DNA of 36,933 nt from Chloroflexota bacterium (GTDB lineage: Bacteria; Chloroflexota; Anaerolineae; Promineifilales; Promineifilaceae), in the NCBI GenBank assembly GCA_013112725.1, contig JABFFZ010000057.1:1-36933 (forward strand). Direction: 5' to 3'. The position numbers were made by a program, and so were the translations under genes. This document shows, in pieces, positions 22,865 through 30,393 of this stretch. Position 1 is the first letter of the stretch. Each line of letters opens with the position of its first letter. The notes under the pieces were generated by a model. The model was not told where the DNA came from, ran no database searches, and saw only the letters and a list, made by a program, of their open reading frames with translations.

Positions 22865-24280
22865 CTACGGCATAGCTGTAGGCGAAGGGGTAAAGGTGGG
22901 CATAGGCGTGGCGGTGGGGAAAGCGCCCAACCAATTAAAACAGGCCGGGTTGCTGCTTTCGCCGCCAAAGGTGTAAATGGGCGGCCCATCTGACCGGTAG
23001 CCGGTGACGTTGACAATGCTGACACGCCAGCACAGTTGGTGCGTTTCGGGCACATCGGGTCGCCAATCAGAAGGGACGATGAGGGAGGTGTCGCGGGTGA
23101 AGGCGCGGTGGGGTAGCGTATCCAGCAGGTTAGTGTCCGCCAGTTCCACCATGTACCATTCGGCGGGGGTGAGGTTTTTCACGGCCGTCCACGACAACCG
23201 CACTACCCCATCCGGCGGTTCAATGACCGTCTGATTAACCGGGTAAAGTAACTTTGGCCCGGCGGGGGGCGGTGTATTGGTAGGCGTGGGGGATGGCCCC
23301 GGTGTTGGTGGAATATCTTCCAGGCTGCCGTAGCTAATGCGTGGAATACAAACCGTATCGCCGGGCTGCAAAATGGTGGCGTCGGTGATGCGGTTCACCT
23401 GGGCCAGCAATTCAAACGGAATGCCAAATTGGGAGGCAATTGCCACAATCGAATCCCCAGACTGTACTTCGTACCGGTCACAGCCACGTGGGTCGGCAAT
23501 TACCAATTCCCCATTCACCTCCACTGTGATGATTTCCAAAGGTGGCGTGGGTGTGGGCCAGGGGATGAGCAGGTTTTGGTTGACCTGTATTTGGGAATTG
23601 TCCGGTAAGCCGTTCAGCGTGGTGATGCTATCCATTGAAACCCGATATAAAAACGAGAGACCAAACAACGTTTCGCCACTGCTGACAGTGTGGGAGCGCG
23701 GCGGCGGCAGGGTCGCCGTTGGCTCCGGCGTGGGGGTGATGGTGGGCGTTTCTGTGGGGGCGCGGGTATCGGTGGGCAGCGGTGTCCAGGTAGGGGTGAA
23801 AGTGATAGTGGGCGGAATGGGCGTCACGGAGGGGGCGATGATCATGCTTACTTCGTCGGGGCGGTATTGCCAGACAAGATTGCCCAGGATGATAATGCCG
23901 ATGGTGAACACGGCCGTCATCACCAACACCAATGGCGCCTGCCGTTCCCGCATCACACTTTCCATCACGTCAGGCACGGCCGTGACTTCTGATGGTGGTG
24001 TGGCGGGCGTGGGGGAGCTAACCGCTTCGGCTTCACTCAAGGCCGGTGGCAGCGGTTCCGGTTCAGCGGCATCCGGTTCATCCGTAATTGCGGCAATCGT
24101 AATTGCTTCAACCGTAGGCTCTGGCGCGGCTGGCTGCGGGGTGGTTTTCGTTACCGGAGGAGGTGGTGGCGGCAGCCGGTAGCCACACATCAAACAAACG
24201 GTAGCCTCTTCTGCTACCACGGCGTCACACACCGGGCAGCGCCGTTCTTCAGGGGGCAAATTCAACTTTTCACTCATCAT
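22865..24280 (-). CDS. zinc-ribbon, single-pass membrane protein with two LysM domains
   Basis: The N-terminus has a zinc ribbon, CPVCDAVVAEEATVCLMCG, followed by a Pro/Glu-rich linker. One membrane helix spans about residues 113-136 (LVLVMTAVFTIGIIILGNLV). A Thr/Pro-rich stalk follows. Then come two LysM repeats (SHTVSSGETLFGLSFLYRVS and YEVQSGDSIVAIASQFGIPF), a second Pro-rich linker, and a fibronectin-like C-terminal domain containing VVRLSWTAVKNL. The likely arrangement is cytoplasmic zinc ribbon and external LysM binding to peptidoglycan or another GlcNAc polymer. ATG 24280 or 24277 is preferred over the GTG at 24286. It is transcribed divergently from the OsmC gene. Confidence 0.88.
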   Translation of the reverse strand: MMSEKLNLPPEERRCPVCDAVVAEEATVCLMCGYRLPPPPPPVTKTTPQPAAPEPTVEAITIAAITDEPDAAEPEPLPPALSEAEAVSSPTPATPPSEVTAVPDVMESVMRERQAPLVLVMTAVFTIGIIILGNLVWQYRPDEVSMIIAPSVTPIPPTITFTPTWTPLPTDTRAPTETPTITPTPEPTATLPPPRSHTVSSGETLFGLSFLYRVSMDSITTLNGLPDNSQIQVNQNLLIPWPTPTPPLEIITVEVNGELVIADPRGCDRYEVQSGDSIVAIASQFGIPFELLAQVNRITDATILQPGDTVCIPRISYGSLEDIPPTPGPSPTPTNTPPPAGPKLLYPVNQTVIEPPDGVVRLSWTAVKNLTPAEWYMVELADTNLLDTLPHRAFTRDTSLIVPSDWRPDVPETHQLCWRVSIVNVTGYRSDGPPIYTFGGESSNPACFNWLGAFPTATPMPTFTPSPTAMP

Positions 24281-24347
24281 TCCCACTCAAAGCCAGGCAT
24301 TATACCAGAGATAAAAGGGGCACAAAAGCGATGGCCGTTGCGCCAAC

Positions 24348-24411
24348 GCTCCTCTCATTTTAAGTGGAGTGCGCATCTTCAGATGCGCACTCCACTTAAA
24401 ATGAGAGGAGC
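24348..24411. repeat. 31-bp perfect inverted repeat with 2-nt loop
   Basis: The arm 24348-24378 is perfectly complementary to 24381-24411, with only TC between. The stem ends are GCTCCTCTCATTTTAAGTGG and its complement. It sits in the 308-bp divergent spacer between the LysM and OsmC genes, where a terminator for convergent genes is not needed. Right after it, GGAGCAT (24407-24413) and ATGCTCC (24451-24457) form a second, looser inverted repeat with an internal CGCAC/GTGCG stem. The rest of the spacer holds a promoter-like sequence and nothing else recognisable. Confidence 0.9.
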
Positions 24412-24523
24412 ATGGGACGCCTGCGCCCCACGCACGGCACGAGGGCGTGCGATGCTCCTATTACATCAGGTGAGGAATGTCGTCACTAACGGCCGTGCCC
24501 CTGTAAGGCTACACTGGATAACG

Positions 24524-24552
24524 TTGTCAAAAGGAGAGCTTATTGATATTAG
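24524..24552 (+). promoter_or_regulatory. candidate promoter of the OsmC-like gene
   Basis: TTGTCA (24524-24529), 17 bp, TATTAG (24547-24552), 36 bp before ATG 24589. Confidence 0.5.
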
Positions 24553-24588
24553 TCAGGCGATTTGGAAAATCGTCCCACTGGAGAAAGA

Positions 24589-25005
24589 ATGGAAGCAAAA
24601 GTTACATGGAACAAAGGATTACAATTCACCGCCACCACGCCCGACGGCGTGAGCCTGGAAATAGAAAGCAGCGCCCTTCCAGGTGAACAGAAGAAAGGGA
24701 TGAGTCCCATGCAGTTGCTGGCCGTGGCCACCATCGGTTGTACGGCCATGGATGTCATCTCCATCCTGGAAAAGATGCGGCAAGACGTGACCGGCTTTGA
24801 AGTAAACTTCAATGGCGAACGGGCGGCCGATCACCCCAAGGTATTCACGGATATAGAGGTGGAATATGTGGTGTACGGCCGTGACCTGGCCCCCGATAAA
24901 GTAGAAAAAGCCGTCAACCTCTCCATCGAACGGTACTGCTCCGTTCATGCCATGCTCGCCAAAGCCGTGCCCATTCATCACACAATTCGGATTATTGCAG
25001 AGTAG
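24589..25005 (+). CDS. OsmC/Ohr family protein
   Basis: This is a 138-aa thiol-dependent peroxidase-fold protein. The two family cysteines are in LAVATIGCTAMDVISILEKM and IERYCSVHAMLAKAVPI. Family members reduce organic hydroperoxides; this one lacks features that would separate OsmC from Ohr or YhfA types, although its compact size and GCTAMD motif favour the YhfA-like subgroup. ATG 24589 is preceded by GGAGAAAG; the frame is open from 24562. It stands alone with its own candidate promoter, downstream of the 31-bp palindrome. Confidence 0.88.
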   Translation: MEAKVTWNKGLQFTATTPDGVSLEIESSALPGEQKKGMSPMQLLAVATIGCTAMDVISILEKMRQDVTGFEVNFNGERAADHPKVFTDIEVEYVVYGRDLAPDKVEKAVNLSIERYCSVHAMLAKAVPIHHTIRIIAE

Positions 25006-25054
25006 CAGGTGGCAGGTGGCAAGTGATCACCTGCCATCTGCCACTGGCAATCTG
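25006..25054 (+). repeat. fold-back spacer after the OsmC-like gene
   Basis: GCAGGTGGCAGGTGGC units at 25006-25020 face CACCTGCCATCTGCCACTGGC units at about 25028-25048 around AAGTGAT. It is a quasi-repeat hairpin with no T-run. Confidence 0.65.
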
Positions 25055-25060
25055 CACTTT

Positions 25061-25090
25061 TTCGCCACTCTCCTCACCACATGCTATAAT
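25061..25090 (+). promoter_or_regulatory. candidate promoter of sucCD
   Basis: TTCGCC (25061-25066), 18 bp, then a perfect TATAAT (25085-25090), 100 bp before the sucC start, giving a long leader. Confidence 0.55.
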
Positions 25091-25110
25091 CTTTGCTCAC
25101 ACCTTGATAA

Positions 25111-25158
25111 ATGAAACAGGCGAACGCTGGCAGCACCGTTCGCCTTTTCTATGTATAG
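25111..25158 (+). promoter_or_regulatory. sucC leader: terminator-like hairpin and possible 15-codon leader ORF
   Basis: AGGCGAACG (25118-25126) pairs with CGTTCGCCT (25137-25145) and is followed by TTTTCT, an intrinsic terminator shape placed between promoter and gene. An ATG at 25111 opens a 15-codon frame (MKQANAGSTVRLFYV) ending at TAG 25156-25158 that spans the hairpin. No good ribosome-binding site precedes it. Attenuation of sucCD is an inference. Confidence 0.45.
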
Positions 25159-25189
25159 GCTCATTTCCCACAGCAAAGGAGACAGAAAA

Positions 25190-26335
25190 GTGAATCTGCA
25201 CGAATATCAGGCAAAACGGTTATTTGCCGAACACGGTGTGCCCATTCCTGATGGTAAAGTCGCGTCCTCCCCGGCGGAAGCGCGCCAGATTGCCCGCGAA
25301 TTAGGCGGCCGTGTAGTGGTGAAATCCCAGGTGCTTACCGGCGGACGTGGCAAAGCAGGCGGCATTGGTCTGGCGAACAGCCCAGACGAAGCCGAAGCAC
25401 AGGCAGCCCGCATTCTGGGCATGGATATTAAAGGGTTCAAAGTCCGCCGCGTGCTGGTAGACCGGCAAGCGCCAGGCATCAAACAAGAGATTTACCTGGC
25501 CGTTCTCATAGACCGCGCTGCCCGCCGCCCCATGATTATGGCCTCGGCTGCCGGCGGCATGGACATCGAAGAGGTAGCGGCCACCACCCCAGAGAAAATT
25601 CTGACGGTACACATTGAACCGGCGCTGGGTGTGCGTGGTTACCAGGCCACCTATCTGGCCTCGGCCATGGATTTGCCGCGAGAACTGTGGCGCGATTTTC
25701 ACAAAATGGTGGCCTCGCTCTATGCCTGCTTCCAGGCCAATGATGCCTCATTGACCGAAATCAACCCCCTGGTCATTACCGGCGAGGGCAAGTTGCTGGC
25801 GCTGGACGGTAAGATGAGCATTGACGACAATGCCCTTTCCCGCCAGACACGCCTGGCCGAAATGCGCGATACAGACGAAGAGCCGCCGGCCGAACGTGAA
25901 GCACGTTTGAGTGGTATCAACTTCATCCAGCTAGAAGGTAACATTGGTTGCATGGTAAACGGCGCCGGGCTGGCCATGACCACGATGGATGTGATCAAGC
26001 TGTTTGGCGGCGCCCCGGCCAATTTCCTGGATATTGGTGGCGGCGCCAAGGCAGAGCAGGTGGCTACGGCGCTGCGCCTCATCCTCTCCGACCCGAACGT
26101 CAAGGCAGTGCTGATCAACATTTTTGGCGGCATTACCCGCGGTGACGAAGTGGCGCGGGGGATCATCGAGGCATTGGCGCAAATTGACACGGCCGTACCC
26201 CTGATTGTCCGCCTGGCCGGGACCAACGCAAAAGAAGGGATGGAGATATTGGCAGAAGCAAAGATGGAGACGGCCGTGACCCTCTCCGACGCCGCCCAAA
26301 AAGCGGTAGCTGCCGCCAAACGAGGTGCATCATGA
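25190..26335 (+). CDS. sucC: succinate-CoA ligase (ADP/GDP-forming) subunit beta
   Basis: This is the nucleotide- and succinate-binding subunit of the TCA-cycle enzyme that makes ATP or GTP from succinyl-CoA; it is soluble and works as a heterodimer or heterotetramer with SucD. The 381-aa length matches the family. The N-terminus VNLHEYQAKRLFAEHGVPIP starts the ATP-grasp domain. The C-terminal flavodoxin-like part has GNIGCMVNGAGLAMTTMD and NIFGGITRGDEVARGI. I choose GTG 25190 because AAGGAG lies 8 nt upstream; the frame is open from 25151. It overlaps sucD by ATGA, so the subunits are coupled. Confidence 0.96.
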   Translation: MNLHEYQAKRLFAEHGVPIPDGKVASSPAEARQIARELGGRVVVKSQVLTGGRGKAGGIGLANSPDEAEAQAARILGMDIKGFKVRRVLVDRQAPGIKQEIYLAVLIDRAARRPMIMASAAGGMDIEEVAATTPEKILTVHIEPALGVRGYQATYLASAMDLPRELWRDFHKMVASLYACFQANDASLTEINPLVITGEGKLLALDGKMSIDDNALSRQTRLAEMRDTDEEPPAEREARLSGINFIQLEGNIGCMVNGAGLAMTTMDVIKLFGGAPANFLDIGGGAKAEQVATALRLILSDPNVKAVLINIFGGITRGDEVARGIIEALAQIDTAVPLIVRLAGTNAKEGMEILAEAKMETAVTLSDAAQKAVAAAKRGAS

Positions 26336-27201
26336 GCATTTTAGTAGACAAAAACACCCGTTTACTCGTGCAGGGCATTACCGGGCGCGAAGGTACATTC
26401 CACACTAACCAGATGATCGCCTACGGCACCAATGTCGTTGGTGGCGTTACGCCCGGCAAGGGCGGCCAATGGTTTGAAGGCGACGACAAACGAGTGCCCA
26501 TTTTTGATACGGTCAAAAGTGCGGTAGAAGCCACCGGCGCCAATGCCAGCATCATTTTTGTGCCCGCCCGTTTTGCCGTAGATGCCATTTATGAAGCTGC
26601 CGACGCCGGTGTAGACCTCATCGTCTGTCTGACAGAACATATCCCCGTGCTGGATATGATTGCCGCCCGCGCTTACCTGGAGACCCGGCGCATCACCCTG
26701 GTGGGGCCAAATTGTCCCGGATTGCTGACGCCCGGTCAGGCTAAAGTGGGCATTATCCCCGGCAACATCGCCATGCCCGGCAATGTGGGCGTGGTGTCTA
26801 AAAGCGGTACGCTGACCTATGAAGTGGTTGATGCGCTGACGCGGCGTGGCATCGGCCAGACAACTTGTGTGGGCATTGGCGGCGACCCCATCAGCGGCGT
26901 CTCGTTTATTGACGTGCTGCAACTGTTTGAGGATGACCCGGAGACTGAGCAGATCATTATGATTGGCGAGATTGGCGGCAATGCCGAAGAGCAGGCCGCT
27001 GCCTATATTGCCCGCCACATGACCAAGCGCGTGACGGCGTTTATTGCCGGGCGCACGGCCCCGCCAGGACGGCGCATGGGCCATGCCGGCGCCATTGTGG
27101 AAGGAGGATCGGGTACGGCCGATGGCAAAATTACCGCCCTGCGCCAGGCCGGTGTCACCGTCGCCGACCACCCCGACCAGATTGTGGATTTGATTGGCTG
27201 A
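26332..27201 (+). CDS. sucD: succinate-CoA ligase subunit alpha
   Basis: This is the CoA-binding, phosphohistidine-carrying subunit (289 aa). The N-terminal Rossmann CoA-binding domain starts LVQGITGREGTFHTNQM. The middle has LVGPNCPGLLTPGQAKVGI. The phosphorylated His is in GRRMGHAGAIVEGGSGTADG. SGTLTYEVVDALTRRGIGQT and GGDPISGVSF are family-typical. It is complete, colinear with sucC and overlaps it. A perfect 20-bp hairpin follows. Confidence 0.97.
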   Translation: MSILVDKNTRLLVQGITGREGTFHTNQMIAYGTNVVGGVTPGKGGQWFEGDDKRVPIFDTVKSAVEATGANASIIFVPARFAVDAIYEAADAGVDLIVCLTEHIPVLDMIAARAYLETRRITLVGPNCPGLLTPGQAKVGIIPGNIAMPGNVGVVSKSGTLTYEVVDALTRRGIGQTTCVGIGGDPISGVSFIDVLQLFEDDPETEQIIMIGEIGGNAEEQAAAYIARHMTKRVTAFIAGRTAPPGRRMGHAGAIVEGGSGTADGKITALRQAGVTVADHPDQIVDLIG

Positions 27202-27211
27202 GTAGATTTTC

Positions 27212-27260
27212 CGGAGGGGAGGTTTTAGCCGACACTGTGCCGGCTAAAACCTCCCCTCCG
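27212..27260 (+). repeat. perfect 20-bp inverted repeat after sucD
   Basis: The arm 27212-27231 (CGGAGGGGAGGTTTTAGCCG) pairs fully with 27241-27260 around a 9-nt loop. No T-run follows on the plus strand. It fills the gap to the next start codon at 27270, so it may act as a terminator, an RNA stabiliser or a fold-back spacer. Confidence 0.8.
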
Positions 27261-27269
27261 TAGTAGTAA

Positions 27270-29684
27270 ATGAGAAAGGAATTGTTGCGCCGGGTAGACC
27301 CCGGTTTTTTTGTGGTACTGGCGATTGCCATTATCGCCATCTGGCCGTTTATCAGCCGCGCCAGTTTGCCGGTGGAAACGGACGCGGAACTGCACATTTT
27401 CCGCCTGCATGAGCTGGGGCTGCTGGTGCGTGGCGGCGACTATTACCCGCGCTGGGCGCCGAACTTCTATCATGGCTATGGCTACCCGATTTTTAACTAT
27501 TACGCGCCGCTGGCATATTACGTAGGGCTGCTGTTTGAATTGTGGCCGTTCTGGGATGCGGTGGCGGCGGTCAAGGCCGGTTTTATCATTGGCCTGTTGG
27601 CGGCGGCGTTGGGGATGTATGGCTTTGTGCGCGACAATTGGGGGCGGGGGCCGGGTTTTGTAGCCGCAGCAGTTTATGTGTATGCGCCGTATGTGCAGTA
27701 TGTGGACCCCCATGCGCGCGGGGTGCTGCCGGAGTCGCTGAGTCTGGGTATCTTCCCGCTGGCGCTGTGGGCGCTGGATCGCTTACGCCAAGGGGGCGGG
27801 GCGCGGGTATGGGTGACGGCCGTACTGCTCACCGCCGCCGTCATCCTCTCCCACAACCTGATGGGAATGCTCTTTTTTGCCCTGCTCTGCGCCTGGGCGG
27901 TGTGGCAGATTGTGTGTTCAAGTGTCACGCATCACGCATTACGCATTACGCATCACGCATCACCTCCTCCCCCTCTCACCCCCTCACCCCGGCGTCTTCG
28001 CCGACCTCACCTGCTCATCTTTGCTGCTCTTCTCTTGGGCCTGGGCGTGGCCGCCTTTTTCTGGCTGCCGGTGCTGCTGGAGCGGCATGCGGTGACGCTG
28101 CAAACGCTCATCGGGCAGGGAGGGAACTATGATTTTCACACCCATTTTTTGTCGCTGCGGGAGATGGTGGCCTTTTCGCTGCGGCTGGATTGGGGGGCGT
28201 CGGAACCGGCATTTCGGTTTAATCTGGGGGTGATGCAGTGGGTCACGGCCGTGCTTGCTGTGGTGCTGCTGCTTTGGCGGCGGGTGCGGCAGGGGGCGCA
28301 GGTCTTGTTTTTTGCCCTGGCGCTGGCAGGGCTGTTGTTCTTGATGCTGCCCATTTCGACGATGGTTTGGGAAAGGTTGTCATTCATGGCCTTTTTCCAG
28401 TTTCCCTGGCGGCTGCTGGGGGCGGCGGCGGCAATGTGTGCCGTGTTGGCCGGAGCGATGACCGATGGGCTGCTGTTGATGGGGTGGGAACGCCAGCGGG
28501 TACAGGAATGGCTGACGGCCGTACTCGTCTCCTTCACTATTCTCCTGGGGCTGCCCATGAGCCAGCCCGCGCCCTGGGGCGATTTTGGCGAGGTGAATAC
28601 ATTGCGCATGTCGCTCATTGAAAATACCGGGCGCTGGTTGGGCACCACTTCCACGGCCGATTATGTCCCGGCAACGGTGGACGTGGTGCCGGCGCGCAAG
28701 GCCAGTGTGGTGGGCGGCATTGCTGAAGGGCGGCCCATGGATCGGGTGAATTGGGATGTGCTGCCACCAGAGGTGATGCTGGAGTCGCAGGTGATACGGC
28801 CGTTACACACACGCTATATTATGGACACCCCCGAAAAGCGCCTGTTCCGCCTCTACCTGTTTGATTTTCCCGGTTGGGAAGTGCGCATTGACGGTGAAAA
28901 GGCGGCGACGGAGTTGGGGCGGCCTGAGGGGTTTATTGTCGTGCCCGTGCCGGCGGGGCGGCATGTGATTGATGTGGAGTTTGGCACGACCCCGGCGCGT
29001 ACGGCGGCAGGTGTGGTCACGGCCGTGTCGCTGCTGTTGATGGGTCTGGTAGCCTGGAAACTACGGCGGCGGGTGGCAGATAATTCTACTCTACCACCAC
29101 GTTTCCCGCTCCGCCTGGCCCGACCCGATTGGGTGACGTTGGTGGCGGTGTTGGTGGTCACGGCCGTGACCATTCTCCTGATAGAAAAAACCGGCGTTTT
29201 GCATCACAATTCCTCCGGGCTGGTGGCCGAACCAGCCGCCACCGATATGCTGGCCGACTTTGGCGAGCAAATTGCCCTGATTGGCTATACGGCGCGGCGG
29301 CAAACGGTCACTTCGACGGGCAACCTGCGGTTGCCGCTCAGTGCCGGCGCGCCAGGCGACATTATTCCCCTGGAACTCTATTGGAAGGCGCTCAACCCGT
29401 TGGACATCAACTTTCAGGTTTTTGTCCACGTCTTGGCAGCCGATGGTACGTTGGTGGCCCAATCCGACAAACTCCATCCCGGTGAATTCCCCACCCGGCG
29501 CTGGTCGCTGGATGCCTATGTGCGTGATGAGCATGTTCTGGCGCTGCCACCGGATTTGCCGCCGGGTGAATACCGCGTGACCACCGGGCTGTGGGTGCAA
29601 TCTGAAGGCTGGCGGCTGCCGCTATTGGTGGATGGGGTACAGGTAGGGGATAATGTGGAGCTGTTTACATTGGTTGTGAAGTAG
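27270..29684 (+). CDS. PTPS-related (6-pyruvoyl-tetrahydropterin synthase-related) polytopic membrane protein
   Basis: This large protein (804 aa) has a GT-C-like layout. The first external loop has VETDAELHIFRLHELGLLVR and YYPRWAPNFYHGYGYPIFNY, followed by YAPLAYYVGLLFEL, the pattern I associate with PF10131. About 10-12 hydrophobic segments follow, with soluble C-terminal domains at about residues 500-580 and 660-804 (beta-rich, QVFVHVLAADGTLVAQSD). GT-C proteins use lipid-linked sugars, but no activity can be claimed. Between residues about 215 and 245 an in-frame low-complexity piece, SSVTHHALRITHHASPPPPL, looks like inserted spacer DNA. The start ATG 27270 lies 9 bp after the hairpin. 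Confidence 0.72.
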   Translation: MRKELLRRVDPGFFVVLAIAIIAIWPFISRASLPVETDAELHIFRLHELGLLVRGGDYYPRWAPNFYHGYGYPIFNYYAPLAYYVGLLFELWPFWDAVAAVKAGFIIGLLAAALGMYGFVRDNWGRGPGFVAAAVYVYAPYVQYVDPHARGVLPESLSLGIFPLALWALDRLRQGGGARVWVTAVLLTAAVILSHNLMGMLFFALLCAWAVWQIVCSSVTHHALRITHHASPPPPLTPSPRRLRRPHLLIFAALLLGLGVAAFFWLPVLLERHAVTLQTLIGQGGNYDFHTHFLSLREMVAFSLRLDWGASEPAFRFNLGVMQWVTAVLAVVLLLWRRVRQGAQVLFFALALAGLLFLMLPISTMVWERLSFMAFFQFPWRLLGAAAAMCAVLAGAMTDGLLLMGWERQRVQEWLTAVLVSFTILLGLPMSQPAPWGDFGEVNTLRMSLIENTGRWLGTTSTADYVPATVDVVPARKASVVGGIAEGRPMDRVNWDVLPPEVMLESQVIRPLHTRYIMDTPEKRLFRLYLFDFPGWEVRIDGEKAATELGRPEGFIVVPVPAGRHVIDVEFGTTPARTAAGVVTAVSLLLMGLVAWKLRRRVADNSTLPPRFPLRLARPDWVTLVAVLVVTAVTILLIEKTGVLHHNSSGLVAEPAATDMLADFGEQIALIGYTARRQTVTSTGNLRLPLSAGAPGDIIPLELYWKALNPLDINFQVFVHVLAADGTLVAQSDKLHPGEFPTRRWSLDAYVRDEHVLALPPDLPPGEYRVTTGLWVQSEGWRLPLLVDGVQVGDNVELFTLVVK

Positions 29685-29720
29685 GGGCGTGGCCTCTGTG
29701 CCCGCCCCTAACGATATAAC

Positions 29721-30275
29721 ATGATGCGCGTCATCAGTGGTAAGGCCAAAGGGCGTAAATTAAAACGGGTTCCCGGCGACAGCACCCGGCCGATTATGGA
29801 TCGGGTAAAGGAGAGCCTGTTCAACATCCTGGGGGATGTGTCTGGGCAGCGCTGGCTGGATTTGTTTGCCGGGACGGGGCAGGTGGGCATTGAGGCGCTC
29901 AGCCGGGGCGCGGCCGAGGTGGTGTTTGTGGACAAGATGCGCCCGGCTATTCTGACGATTCAAGAGAATTTACGGCACACGCAGCTAACAGCGGGGGCGG
30001 AGGTGCGGCAAATGGACGCTTTTGCTTATTTGCAACAGCCGCCGGCACGGCCGTTTGACCTGATCTACATTGCCCCGCCGCAGTATAAAGGCATCTGGTT
30101 GGAGGCGCTGAAAATGGTGGCGACACGGCCGTCTGCCTGCTTAAATCCTGATGGTCTGGTGGTAGTGCAGATTGACCCTAAAGAGATGCAGCCGGTGGCG
30201 TTACCCTCTCTTCAACTGGCTGATGAGCGGCGCTATGGGAATACGTTGTTGTGTTTTTATGAGATTGGCGATTGA
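29721..30275 (+). CDS. rsmD: 16S rRNA (guanine(966)-N(2))-methyltransferase RsmD
   Basis: This SAM-dependent methylase acts on small-subunit rRNA or 30S particles. The 184-aa product starts MMRVISGKAKGRKLKRVPGD, typical of RsmD, with TRPIMDRVKESLFNIL, the SAM motif LDLFAGTGQVGIEALSRGA, and the catalytic motif written IAPPQY instead of DPPY. That variant may be normal for this lineage and needs an alignment. There are two possible starts (ATG 29721 or 29724) and no strong ribosome-binding site. Its stop codon is part of the 8-bp target duplication of the 95-bp element that follows. Confidence 0.88.
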   Translation: MMRVISGKAKGRKLKRVPGDSTRPIMDRVKESLFNILGDVSGQRWLDLFAGTGQVGIEALSRGAAEVVFVDKMRPAILTIQENLRHTQLTAGAEVRQMDAFAYLQQPPARPFDLIYIAPPQYKGIWLEALKMVATRPSACLNPDGLVVVQIDPKEMQPVALPSLQLADERRYGNTLLCFYEIGD

Positions 30276-30280
30276 GACAA

Positions 30281-30375
30281 GTAACCGTTCAGTTCCTCTG
30301 GAGACTTGACAAGTTTTTGCGCCTGAATAGCGGCAACTGCCTATGGTAATAAACTTGTCAAGTCTGAACGCTTAC
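30281..30375 (-). mobile_element. 95-bp MITE-like element, copy A
   Basis: The ends are GTAACCGTTCAG and CTGAACGCTTAC. A perfect 15-bp inner inverted repeat, AGACTTGACAAGTTT, lies at 30302-30316 with its complement at 30351-30365. It is flanked by the 8-bp direct repeat TGAGACAA (30273-30280 and 30376-30383). Its reverse complement matches copy B at 33386-33480 in 90 of 95 positions by my alignment. Excising it with one TSD copy recreates a 14-bp perfect hairpin, GAGATTGGCGATTG-AGA-CAATCGCCAATCTC, between the convergent genes. Confidence 0.88.
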
Positions 30376-30393
30376 TGAGACAATCGCCAATCT

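Noticed and set aside
24338..24652. 104-codon plus-strand frame through the 31-bp palindrome
   Set aside because: It consists of hairpin DNA read through and overlaps the start of the well-supported OsmC-like gene in another frame.
27926..27962. CATCACGCATTACGC repeats as a possible CRISPR-like array
   Set aside because: The units are 8-10 bp, contiguous and without spacers, and they are translated in frame within a gene. They are low-complexity repeats, not a CRISPR array.
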